From assembly GCA_024699395.1 (NCBI GenBank), contig JAILPU010000258.1, positions 1 to 5,546 of the forward strand: a DNA stretch of 5,546 nucleotides, read 5' to 3'. Of this stretch, positions 1 to 5,339 are shown one piece after another. Position 1 is the stretch's first letter, and each line of letters starts with the position of its first letter. The DNA is from Lachnospiraceae bacterium. Its GTDB lineage: Bacteria > Bacillota > Clostridia > Lachnospirales > Lachnospiraceae. The translations under genes were made by a program, and so were the position numbers. The notes under the pieces are model-generated. The model made no database searches and had not been told where the DNA came from. It saw nothing but the letters and a program-made list of their open reading frames with translations.

Positions 1-76
1 GTACGGAATGACCGTACTCCTTGGCCTGAAGCACAACTCTGTCATAATTAATAATTATATCCCCAAGCACGGTTTT
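1..76 (+). repeat. Left arm of a perfect 76-bp inverted repeat at the window edge
   Basis: Bases 1-76 are an exact reverse complement of 126-201 (76 of 76 by hand comparison), separated by a 49-base loop. The homology stops abruptly at 76/77. The right arm is coding sequence of ybeY. Read in the ybeY frame, this left arm has stops at 9, 27 and 45, so it is not the natural upstream part of the gene. Because the arm begins at base 1 of the window, the likeliest source is a fold-back (snap-back) chimera or an assembly error at a contig end. A genuine long hairpin is possible but would destroy the ybeY 5' half. Confidence 0.95.
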
Positions 77-77
77 C

Positions 78-338
78 GACCAGTCTAAGGAGGAACTTAT
101 AGGTTCCCTTGATCCCGAGACCGACAAAACCGTGCTTGGGGATATAATTATTAATTATGACAGAGTTGTGCTTCAGGCCAAGGAGTACGGTCATTCCGTA
201 CTCAGGGAATTTGCTTTTCTTGTGGCTCACAGTATGTATCATTTATGCGGTTACGACCATATGAGTGAAGAAGAAGCCAAGGTTATGGAAGAAAAGCAGG
301 AAAATACACTGATTGAATTAAATATTTTAAGGGATTAG
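78..338 (+). CDS. ybeY: YbeY endoribonuclease / rRNA maturation factor, C-terminal part only
   Basis: YbeY is a zinc-dependent single-strand endoribonuclease of the UPF0054 family that acts in 16S rRNA 3'-end maturation and 70S ribosome quality control in the cytoplasm. The readable part, about 86 codons, holds the family signature: LGDIIINYDRV, then EYGHS, then the metal site HSMYHLCGYDH. That is the H-x3-H-x5-H motif, with histidine codons at 228-230, 240-242 and 258-260. The C-terminal helix is acidic and normal for the family, and the stop is TAG at 336-338. Usual family length is about 150-170 residues, so roughly the first half is missing. The frame is open back to 48, but bases 1-76 are an inverted copy of 126-201 and cannot be trusted, so the CDS is given from the first codon wholly outside that arm. 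The true start is off the window or lost to the artefact. The flippase gene follows after 3 bases. In many Firmicutes ybeY is followed by dgkA and era; here it is not. Confidence 0.93.
   Translation, partial: DQSKEELIGSLDPETDKTVLGDIIINYDRVVLQAKEYGHSVLREFAFLVAHSMYHLCGYDHMSEEEAKVMEEKQENTLIELNILRD
126..201 (-). repeat. Right arm of the 76-bp inverted repeat, inside ybeY
   Basis: This arm is the reverse complement of 1-76. It lies in frame within ybeY and encodes family-typical residues (the segment running from Leu-Gly-Asp-Ile to Glu-Tyr-Gly-His-Ser), so it is the native copy and the left arm is the derived one. Confidence 0.93.
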
Positions 339-341
339 ATA

Positions 342-1934
342 ATGAGTTCAAAGGAAAATTACAAGAATATATATAAATATCTTTACGAAGCTTTTGTGTG
401 GCTGTTTTTGATATGGATCGGCATAAAGAGCGGGGATGAGAGCATATATTTCCTCATGGGGGGATTTGAATTGTTTGTTTTGTTCAAATCCTTTATTCAC
501 GATTCCTTCGGAAACAATCTGGGAAAGCTTATTAAGAACAGACTCCATAAGGAACAGTACAGGAATGTAAACACCATCAAGAGATTTTCGGCTGTATTTT
601 ATCTTTTGTTTTCCTTTATTTTAAGTTTGGGAATGATACTGGCTGCCGCACCCATATGCCACAAGCTTTTCGGTGCCGACAATATCAGATATGTGATATA
701 CATACTTGCCCTTAACCTTTTTATCCTTGGAATCAATGAGATATTAAGCGGATTCCTTGTGGGGGAAGGTTTTATTCAGGCAGTTAATGTGGGTTATCTT
801 CTCAATACCCTTTTTATGCTGTTATCGGGGATTATTTTCGGAAGTATTTCCTACAATTATGCCGTGAAGGTCTGCGCCCTTTTGAAAGATGATATTTACA
901 AAGGTTTTTATCTCGCCATGGGTTGCGCTGGGGCTATGCTTCTTTCTTCTTTTCTTATTTTTATTTATTATTTTATTTATTATATCCTTGTTTCAAGACA
1001 GAGGGCTTACCATGAGGGCATTAATACCGTGGAATCATTGAAGATTACCGTATGGCCCTTGTTTAAGCATACTTTGTTCAGGGGGCTTTCGGGATTCCTT
1101 AAGAATATTCCTTTCTTTCTTTTTATTATTTTTGCAAGAAATCGAATGAAGGAGGAGATTTCCCTTGCAAGTCTCGGGGGATTTTATTCCGGATTTATAC
1201 TTACCTGCAGATTTTTTGTCACTCTTATTATTATTTCTTCCATAACCCTTTGCCACAAGGGATGTCTTATTTTCAATAAGGGCGAGGTGAGAAATTCCAG
1301 AGGATTTTTAAATGCGGGAATTCATTTTGCCTTTGTAAAGGGCTTGGGTTTCAGCGCATTTGTATGTATGGGAGCAAAGCTTATCTCCGGAGTATTATGC
1401 GTTAGTGATGTGAAGGCAGGCACCATGCTTTTCAGATTCGGATGTGTATTTATATTCTTTTATGCCTTGAGCTTCATCGTTTCTGAATGCCTTGAAATGG
1501 CAGGTTCCTACATACCGGATATTATTTTAAATTCCATCGGTGTTGTGTTTTTTGTGCTTCTTATAGCATTCCTTCCTTCCGGTATCGGCAAAAATGTTAA
1601 TACCATAATGGACACTTTTGTTATTTATTCGGTGGTTACTTTCTGTTTGGGAATGTTTATTTTTTACAATATTTTCGGTATCAGAATCAATTTTATTAAA
1701 AATCTTGTATTGCCCCTGACAATGGCGGCATTAAGTGCTGTTGTTACAGGCCTTATCACTTATGCATTGGGGCCTCATGTGGGTTATGGATTTGTTTTTG
1801 TGATAGGAATTGCTTTGTATTACCTGTTGTATAATCTTTGCCTGATATTTATCAGGAATTTTTCCGAGGCGGAGATGAAATATATGCCGGTGTACATTAA
1901 GATTAATTCCTTTGTTGAGATTTTCAGAGGCTGA
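342..1934 (+). CDS. Multi-helix MOP/MATE-type flippase, SpoVB/MurJ-like polysaccharide or lipid-precursor exporter
   Basis: This 530-residue protein is very hydrophobic, with about 14 predicted membrane segments by eye: near residues 12-28, 34-50, 83-106, 115-138, 148-170, 188-217, 250-265, 280-305, 325-352, 362-382, 392-410, 422-445, 453-475 and 480-505. That count and length fit the MOP superfamily (SpoVB, MurJ, oligosaccharide flippases), which move undecaprenyl-linked sugars across the inner membrane. The tail after the last helix, FSEAEMKYMPVYIKI, resembles the SpoVB-type ending (Ser-Glu-x-Asp/Glu-x-x-x-x-Pro followed by a short amphipathic helix). The N-terminal region, however, lacks the usual Gly-rich SpoVB opening, so the subfamily is uncertain and the substrate unknown. 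The ATG at 342 is preceded by AAGGGA at 329-334 with 7-base spacing, overlapping the end of ybeY. The TGA stop is 2 bases before the next start, which implies co-transcription. No catalytic motif can be assigned. Other multi-pass transporters cannot be fully excluded. Confidence 0.72.
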   Translation: MSSKENYKNIYKYLYEAFVWLFLIWIGIKSGDESIYFLMGGFELFVLFKSFIHDSFGNNLGKLIKNRLHKEQYRNVNTIKRFSAVFYLLFSFILSLGMILAAAPICHKLFGADNIRYVIYILALNLFILGINEILSGFLVGEGFIQAVNVGYLLNTLFMLLSGIIFGSISYNYAVKVCALLKDDIYKGFYLAMGCAGAMLLSSFLIFIYYFIYYILVSRQRAYHEGINTVESLKITVWPLFKHTLFRGLSGFLKNIPFFLFIIFARNRMKEEISLASLGGFYSGFILTCRFFVTLIIISSITLCHKGCLIFNKGEVRNSRGFLNAGIHFAFVKGLGFSAFVCMGAKLISGVLCVSDVKAGTMLFRFGCVFIFFYALSFIVSECLEMAGSYIPDIILNSIGVVFFVLLIAFLPSGIGKNVNTIMDTFVIYSVVTFCLGMFIFYNIFGIRINFIKNLVLPLTMAALSAVVTGLITYALGPHVGYGFVFVIGIALYYLLYNLCLIFIRNFSEAEMKYMPVYIKINSFVEIFRG

Positions 1935-1936
1935 TT

Positions 1937-3187
1937 ATGGGGAAGGATTTATATAAGAGACGCGTGGCGGTAATAGGCGGGGGAGCATCTGGGATTGTAG
2001 CCTGTATAAGCGCCCTTTGGGCCGGGGCTGATGTGACTTTGTTTGAAAAAGAGAAGGATGTTGCGAAGAAAGTGCTTATGACAGGTAACGGTAAGTGTAA
2101 TCTTGGCAATATCTTTTTGAGTGAAGATAAATATTACACAGGGGATTCTAAGAAGCTTAAAGCTTTGCTGGATAGATTTGACACCCAAAGTCTTATTGAT
2201 TTTTTTAAAAAGACGGGGCTTATGGTAAAGGCAAAGGGAGCTTATCTTTATCCCTTGAGCGAACAGAGCGCTACCGTTAAAAATATACTTAAAAATGAGA
2301 TTATAAAGCAGGGGGTTCGACTTTTTAGCGATACTGCCGTGGAAGCAGTTTATTCTAAAGGGGGAAGCATATATGTGAAATATTATGCGGGAACCCTTAA
2401 GTTTGATGCCTGTATTATATGTACCGGCTCCTTTGCTTCTTTTAAGGATATTTCCAAGGTTAATTCTTATGAGCTGGCCAAGGGCTTTAAGCACAAAATT
2501 GTACCTGTAACTCCGGCTCTTTGCGGTCTTAGATCGGACGAAAGCTTTTTTGATGAGATTGCAGGTGTGAGAGCGGAGGGATCGGTTTCTCTTTGGATTG
2601 ACGATATCTTAAAGGGAACACAAAGGGGAGAAATTCAGTTTACGGATTACGGTATCTCCGGGATTCCCACTTTTTGTCTAAGCCGTATGGCAACAAAGGC
2701 TCTTTTGGATGGAAGCAGTGTGTTTGCCCATGTTGATTTTTTGCCGGAGATTTCCTTTGAAGAACTTATAGATAAGGACAGTGAAAGAAGAAAGCTTTTG
2801 GGTAAAGCATCTCTTTATGAGTATACCGAAGGAATGCTTAACAGGAAGCTTATGGATATGCTTATTAAGAAAGTCGGTCTTAATAAGGACATGAAGGTAG
2901 AAAAAGTGTCGGTATCTTCTTTGGAGAAACTTTATTCACTTATTAAGAATCTCAAGGTTCATATAGTTGGGGATACGGGATTTTTAAAGGCCCAGGTTTG
3001 CGCCGGAGGTGTGGATCTTTCGGAACTTGATGATAATCTTATGTCCAAGCTTTGTGAAAATGTATATTTTGCCGGGGAGATTATCGATGTGGACGGCATT
3101 TGCGGAGGATTCAATCTTCACTGGGCATTTATGACGGGATTCATAGCAGGGAAATCTGCGGCATTTGGCGGCGAAAACGAGAGTTAA
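1937..3187 (+). CDS. HI0933/BaiN-family FAD-dependent oxidoreductase (YhiN-like)
   Basis: This 416-residue cytosolic flavoprotein has near-standard length for the HI0933-like family (about 400-420). The N-terminal Rossmann fold has the dinucleotide motif GGGASG at residues 14-19 and the ribose-binding Glu37 at the end of strand 2. Family signatures follow in order: TGNGKCNLGN (49-58), LYPLSEQSATV (104-114), CTG (162-164), GEIQFTDYGISG (231-242), AGGVDLSEL (356-364), and the C-terminal FAD-closing block FAGEIIDVDGICGGFN (378-393). All key blocks are intact. Family members are annotated variously as aminoacetone oxidase-like, YhiN or BaiN. BaiN was linked to bile-acid 7-dehydroxylation in Clostridium scindens, but no bile-acid operon is visible here, so that role should not be transferred. 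The ATG at 1937 has AGAGG at 1926-1930 and lies 2 bases after the flippase stop, so it is probably translated from the same transcript. The final residues ENES and the stop codon recur at 3237-3248 in the following gap. Confidence 0.94.
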   Translation: MGKDLYKRRVAVIGGGASGIVACISALWAGADVTLFEKEKDVAKKVLMTGNGKCNLGNIFLSEDKYYTGDSKKLKALLDRFDTQSLIDFFKKTGLMVKAKGAYLYPLSEQSATVKNILKNEIIKQGVRLFSDTAVEAVYSKGGSIYVKYYAGTLKFDACIICTGSFASFKDISKVNSYELAKGFKHKIVPVTPALCGLRSDESFFDEIAGVRAEGSVSLWIDDILKGTQRGEIQFTDYGISGIPTFCLSRMATKALLDGSSVFAHVDFLPEISFEELIDKDSERRKLLGKASLYEYTEGMLNRKLMDMLIKKVGLNKDMKVEKVSVSSLEKLYSLIKNLKVHIVGDTGFLKAQVCAGGVDLSELDDNLMSKLCENVYFAGEIIDVDGICGGFNLHWAFMTGFIAGKSAAFGGENES

Positions 3188-3248
3188 AGAATGGATTGTT
3201 TGTTAATTAAGAGTAAATTTAGCACGTGGTATTGAAAACGAAAGTTAA
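3161..3248 (+). repeat. Partial duplication of the 3' end of the HI0933-family gene (61-bp offset)
   Basis: Bases 3173-3187, the end of the gene including its TAA, match 3234-3248 at 14 of 15 positions. Each copy encodes Glu-Asn-Glu-Ser-stop. The 12 bases before each (3161-3172 and 3222-3233) agree at only 6 of 12, so the similarity fades upstream. A weaker third occurrence may start at 3274: 12 of 18 positions agree with 3234-3251, and the string AATGGATTG occurs at both 3190-3198 and 3295-3303. The short length makes chance possible for the third copy, but not likely for the first pair. Confidence 0.6.
3202..3213 (+). repeat. 12-bp string shared by the two intergenic gaps, copy 1
   Basis: GTTAATTAAGAG occurs here and exactly again at 5261-5272. 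Both sit in the gap behind a flavoprotein gene, close to its 3'-end duplications. The core TTAATTAA is palindromic. Low-GC composition makes such strings less surprising, but co-location in the only two sizeable gaps is notable. Confidence 0.6.
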
Positions 3249-3333
3249 CGGTGATGATTCCAATAATTGGTGAGAAAATTTTAGTTTTCGGGAAAATGGA
3301 TTGAGTGCCTGAGAATGCGACGTGACATTGACT

Positions 3334-3340
3334 GAAAGGA
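3334..3340 (+). promoter_or_regulatory. Ribosome binding site of the COG2509-family gene, long spacing
   Basis: GAAAGGA ends 12 bases before the ATG at 3353, longer than the usual 5-9. An in-frame TAG at 3344-3346 rules out any start further upstream, and the protein beginning at 3353 (MVIIRQIKL) matches how this family starts. The ATG at 3353 is therefore kept despite the spacing, and translation initiation may be modest. Confidence 0.6.
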
Positions 3341-3352
3341 ACGTAGCTCTGT

Positions 3353-5098
3353 ATGGTTATAATAAGACAGATTAAACTTGGTATAAATCATACCGAGGAA
3401 GATCTTAGGGATAAAATAGCGGGCATCTGCAGGGTAAATAAGGATTGCCTTAAATCCTATGAAATCGTAAGAAAAAGCATAGATGCCAGAAAAAAGCCGG
3501 ATTTGTATTACATCTATACCGTTACGGCATCTTTTACATCTGAAAAGAAAATAAGGTTTAAAACCGGCGAAATTGAAAAATATAATATCAAACCATACTT
3601 TTTTCCCCGGGTTTCTGTTAAAGATAATAACAATCGACCTGTTATTATCGGTTTTGGACCTGCGGGGATGTTTTGCGCCTATATGCTGGCGGTTAACGGA
3701 TTTAAGCCCATTGTCTATGAAAGAGGTAAAAGGGTTGAAGAAAGAATCCGGGATGTGGAGAAATTCTGGGAAACCGGAATACTTGATACTGCGTCCAATG
3801 TTCAGTTCGGAGAAGGGGGCGCGGGAACTTTTTCCGACGGTAAATTAAATACACTTGTTAAGGATAAGTACGGAAGAAACAGGTTTGTCCTTGAAACCTT
3901 TGTGAAATTCGGAGCCGATAAAAGTATTCTTTATGATGCCAAACCCCATGTGGGTACCGATAAGCTTATGGGTATTGTAAAGGGCATGAGGGAAGAGATT
4001 ATAAAATGTGGGGGAGAAATTTATTTTGAATCCGCCCTCACCGATATTGAGGTGGAAGAAAACGAACTTCGTGCCATATATATTAACGGGGAAAGAAAAG
4101 AATGCTCTTTGATGTGTCTTTGTCCCGGTCACAGCGCCAGGGATACCTTTGAAATGCTTTATCAAAAGAAGGTTGATATGTCACCAAAATCCTTTGCTGT
4201 GGGCTTCAGGGTCTCACATCCTCAGGAGTTGATCAATATTGACCAATACGGTTTAAAGGACCCGGGCACCTTGGGGGCTGCACCCTATAAGCTTGCCACC
4301 AAAAGTTCAAAAGGCAGAGGCGTGTATTCCTTCTGCATGTGTCCCGGTGGATTTGTGGTTAATGCTTCCAGTGAAGAAAACAGGCTTTGCGTTAACGGTA
4401 TGAGTTACTCCGACAGAGGTTCTTCATCCGCAAACAGTGCTGTTGTGGTTACAGTGGATCCCGAAGATTTCGGAGGGGATTCACCTATGGACGGTATTGC
4501 TTTCCAAAGAGATATTGAAGCAAAGGCATTTGAAATTGGAAAGGGCAAGATTCCCGTTGAGAAATACAGGGATTTTAAATTTAAAGTTACCGGTAAGGAA
4601 GATACAGAAGACAGAGTGGTCGGAACAGACAGGGTACCGGTGGCAGACAGAGTAGCCAAAACAGACAGAGCAGTCTTGGCAGATATTTCAGATAGAGCCG
4701 ATATATCGGATAGAGCAACCGGAGCAGATAGCGCAGTCATTGAATATACAACAGACAGAGAAGAGGCTGCATTCCCCGGATATACTCCCGATGTAAAAGG
4801 GGAGTATGTAAATGCAGACCTTACAGGGATTCTTCCCGTTATCCTCAATGAAGCTTTTGTGGAGGGCATGGAGGAATTTGACAGGAAAATAAAAGGTTTT
4901 GCAGGGGATTCCTGCTTTATGCTGGGGGTGGAAGCAAGAACTTCGTCGCCTTTACGCATTGAAAGAAATGAGGATATGGAGAGCCTTAATATCAAGGGTT
5001 TGTTCCCTGTAGGGGAAGGCGCAGGTTATGCCGGAGGGATCACCTCCGCCGCCATGGACGGAATTAAATGCGCCGAAGCAGTTGCAAGTATATTGTGA
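3353..5098 (+). CDS. COG2509-family FAD-dependent dehydrogenase-like protein with a repetitive insertion
   Basis: This 581-residue protein is longer than the roughly 520-545 I would expect for the family. Residues 1-85 form the conserved N-terminal domain (RQIKLGINHTEEDL, then KSIDARKKPDLYYIYTV). The FAD Rossmann motif GFGPAG is at 100-105, with the acidic Glu123 after strand 2 (VYERG). Further family blocks are NVQFGEGGAGTFSDGKLNT (149-167), CPGH (257-260), SFCMCPGG (326-333), GVEARTSSPLRI (525-536) and the C-terminal FAD-binding block FPVGEGAGYAGGITSAAMDG (551-570). Residues about 415-470 are an extra low-complexity Asp-Arg-rich loop built from six-residue repeats, placed between family sequence KIPVEKYRDF and the FPGYTPDVKGEY segment. 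No flanking block is lost, so the enzyme should still fold. The family is usually called a NAD(FAD)-utilizing dehydrogenase, and its substrate is unknown. The start is fixed by the in-frame stop at 3344. The last 13 codons recur three times downstream. There is no obvious terminator after the gene. Confidence 0.94.
   Translation: MVIIRQIKLGINHTEEDLRDKIAGICRVNKDCLKSYEIVRKSIDARKKPDLYYIYTVTASFTSEKKIRFKTGEIEKYNIKPYFFPRVSVKDNNNRPVIIGFGPAGMFCAYMLAVNGFKPIVYERGKRVEERIRDVEKFWETGILDTASNVQFGEGGAGTFSDGKLNTLVKDKYGRNRFVLETFVKFGADKSILYDAKPHVGTDKLMGIVKGMREEIIKCGGEIYFESALTDIEVEENELRAIYINGERKECSLMCLCPGHSARDTFEMLYQKKVDMSPKSFAVGFRVSHPQELINIDQYGLKDPGTLGAAPYKLATKSSKGRGVYSFCMCPGGFVVNASSEENRLCVNGMSYSDRGSSSANSAVVVTVDPEDFGGDSPMDGIAFQRDIEAKAFEIGKGKIPVEKYRDFKFKVTGKEDTEDRVVGTDRVPVADRVAKTDRAVLADISDRADISDRATGADSAVIEYTTDREEAAFPGYTPDVKGEYVNADLTGILPVILNEAFVEGMEEFDRKIKGFAGDSCFMLGVEARTSSPLRIERNEDMESLNIKGLFPVGEGAGYAGGITSAAMDGIKCAEAVASIL
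4610..4762 (+). repeat. Degenerate 18-bp (six-residue) tandem repeat inside the COG2509-family gene
   Basis: Successive in-frame units begin with Asp-Arg: DRVVGT at 4610, DRVPVA at 4628, DRVAKT at 4646, DRAVLA at 4664, then DIS (4682), DRADIS at 4691, DRATGA at 4709, DSAVIE at 4727, then YTT and DRE from 4754. The core is GACAGAG or GATAGAG. Two adjacent DISDRA units (4682-4699 and 4700-4717) differ at only 3 of 18 bases, all synonymous third positions. Every unit length is a multiple of three, so the reading frame survives. This fits expansion by slippage or unequal exchange in a surface loop. Confidence 0.85.
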
Positions 5099-5262
5099 TG
5101 TAACGAACCGAATGGAATCAAATGGGTCCGGGCTGTTGCATGTATATTGTGATTTGGGCGCACCAAAGGTCATCAAATGCGTTGATACTCATGCAGGTAT
5201 ATTGGGATTTTGCTGTGTTTGACATAATTAAATGCTATGAAGCAGTTACGGACATTTTGAGT
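5060..5262 (+). repeat. Tandem decayed copies of the COG2509-family gene's 3' end (54-55 bp period, four units)
   Basis: The parent unit is 5060-5098, the last 12-13 codons plus TGA. Copies lie at 5114-5152 (54 bases on; 31 of 39 bases match the parent), 5169-5207 (55 further; 27 of 39 match the preceding copy) and 5224-5262 (55 further; 26 of 39 match the parent). Translated in register they read DGIKCAEAVASIL-stop, NGIKWVRAVACIL-stop, KVIKCVDTHAGIL and DIIKCYEAVTDIL. The first copy is in frame with the gene. The most constant strings are AAATG at 5066, 5120, 5175 and 5230, and TATATTG at 5089, 5143 and 5198. Because the parent tail belongs to the conserved family C-terminus, the downstream units are derived from the gene rather than the reverse. 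Counts were made by hand. Confidence 0.85.
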
Positions 5263-5272
5263 TAATTAAGAG
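5261..5272 (+). repeat. 12-bp string shared by the two intergenic gaps, copy 2
   Basis: This is the exact match of 3202-3213. It overlaps the stop codon of the last decayed tail copy (Ser-stop at 5260-5265) and ends five bases before the -35 box of the proB promoter, so it could also be a binding site for a regulator of that promoter. That role is inference. Confidence 0.55.
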
Positions 5273-5277
5273 AATAA

Positions 5278-5306
5278 TTGACGATATAAGGTTTTTTAAG
5301 TAGAAT
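5278..5306 (+). promoter_or_regulatory. Sigma-A (sigma-70 type) promoter for proB
   Basis: The -35 box TTGACG (5278-5283) matches consensus at 5 of 6 and the -10 box TAGAAT (5301-5306) at 5 of 6, with the optimal 17-base spacer (5284-5300), which is AT-rich with a run of T. Initiation near 5313 would give a leader of about 27 bases before the proB ATG. This indicates proB is transcribed separately from the genes upstream. Confidence 0.8.
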
Positions 5307-5325
5307 AGATATTTAGAATGATTAC

Positions 5326-5329
5326 GGAG
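5326..5329 (+). promoter_or_regulatory. Ribosome binding site of proB
   Basis: GGAG lies 10 bases before the ATG at 5340 and just downstream of the predicted transcription start. It supports 5340 as the start codon. Confidence 0.65.
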
Positions 5330-5339
5330 CAATAAAGAA

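Larger units (their letters stand above)
3188..3352. other. 165-bp intergenic region with repeat traces and no clear promoter or terminator
   Basis: The gap separates the HI0933-family gene from the COG2509-family gene. It holds the degenerate copy of the upstream gene's last codons (3234-3248), a possible further trace at 3274-3303, and the 12-mer GTTAATTAAGAG at 3202-3213 that recurs in the gap before proB. I find no GC-rich stem followed by a T run and no -35/-10 pair of convincing quality, so transcription may run through from upstream. Confidence 0.6.
5099..5339. other. 241-bp intergenic region: decayed repeat copies, then the proB promoter
   Basis: The first two thirds are filled by three decayed copies of the preceding gene's tail (to about 5265). 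The remainder holds the shared 12-mer GTTAATTAAGAG (5261-5272), which overlaps the end of copy 3, then a sigma-A-type promoter (5278-5306) and the proB ribosome binding site. I see no intrinsic terminator and no small gene with its own binding site. The short leader expected from the promoter leaves no room for a T-box or other riboswitch. Confidence 0.7.

Noticed and set aside
1949..2494. Open minus-strand frame of 181 codons opposite the HI0933-family gene
   Set aside because: The sense strand encodes a complete conserved flavoprotein, and the antisense product shows no recognisable motif.
3207..3235. Possible promoter for the COG2509-family gene (TTAAGA and TATTGA with a TG extension)
   Set aside because: The boxes match consensus at only about 4 and 3 of 6 positions. 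In an AT-rich gap this is expected by chance.
3274..3289. Possible terminator hairpin GAAAA/TTTTC
   Set aside because: The stem is only five A-T-rich pairs with no GC core and no following T run, too weak for an intrinsic terminator.
4698..4709. 12-bp palindrome CCGATATATCGG inside the repeat loop
   Set aside because: It is explained by the coding of adjacent repeat units (Arg-Ala-Asp-Ile-Ser-Asp) and has no matching partner elsewhere in the window.
4405..4995. Open minus-strand frame of 196 codons opposite the COG2509-family gene
   Set aside because: It is an antisense shadow of a gene with intact family motifs. The low-complexity Asp-Arg repeat keeps the opposite frame open, and the product is just Ser/Leu/Thr-rich with no ribosome binding site case.
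5028..5222. Short plus-strand open frame spanning the end of the COG2509-family gene and the gap
   Set aside because: It overlaps the real gene in another frame with no ribosome binding site. Its later part is open only because it runs through the decayed tail copies.
5060..5262. CRISPR-like array
   Set aside because: The 55-bp period is superficially similar, but the units diverge along their whole length, with no constant repeat separated by unique spacers, and they clearly derive from the neighbouring coding sequence.
5307..5339. T-box or other proline-responsive leader before proB
   Set aside because: The predicted leader is about 27 bases, too short for such an element, and no T-box signature is visible in the preceding gap.
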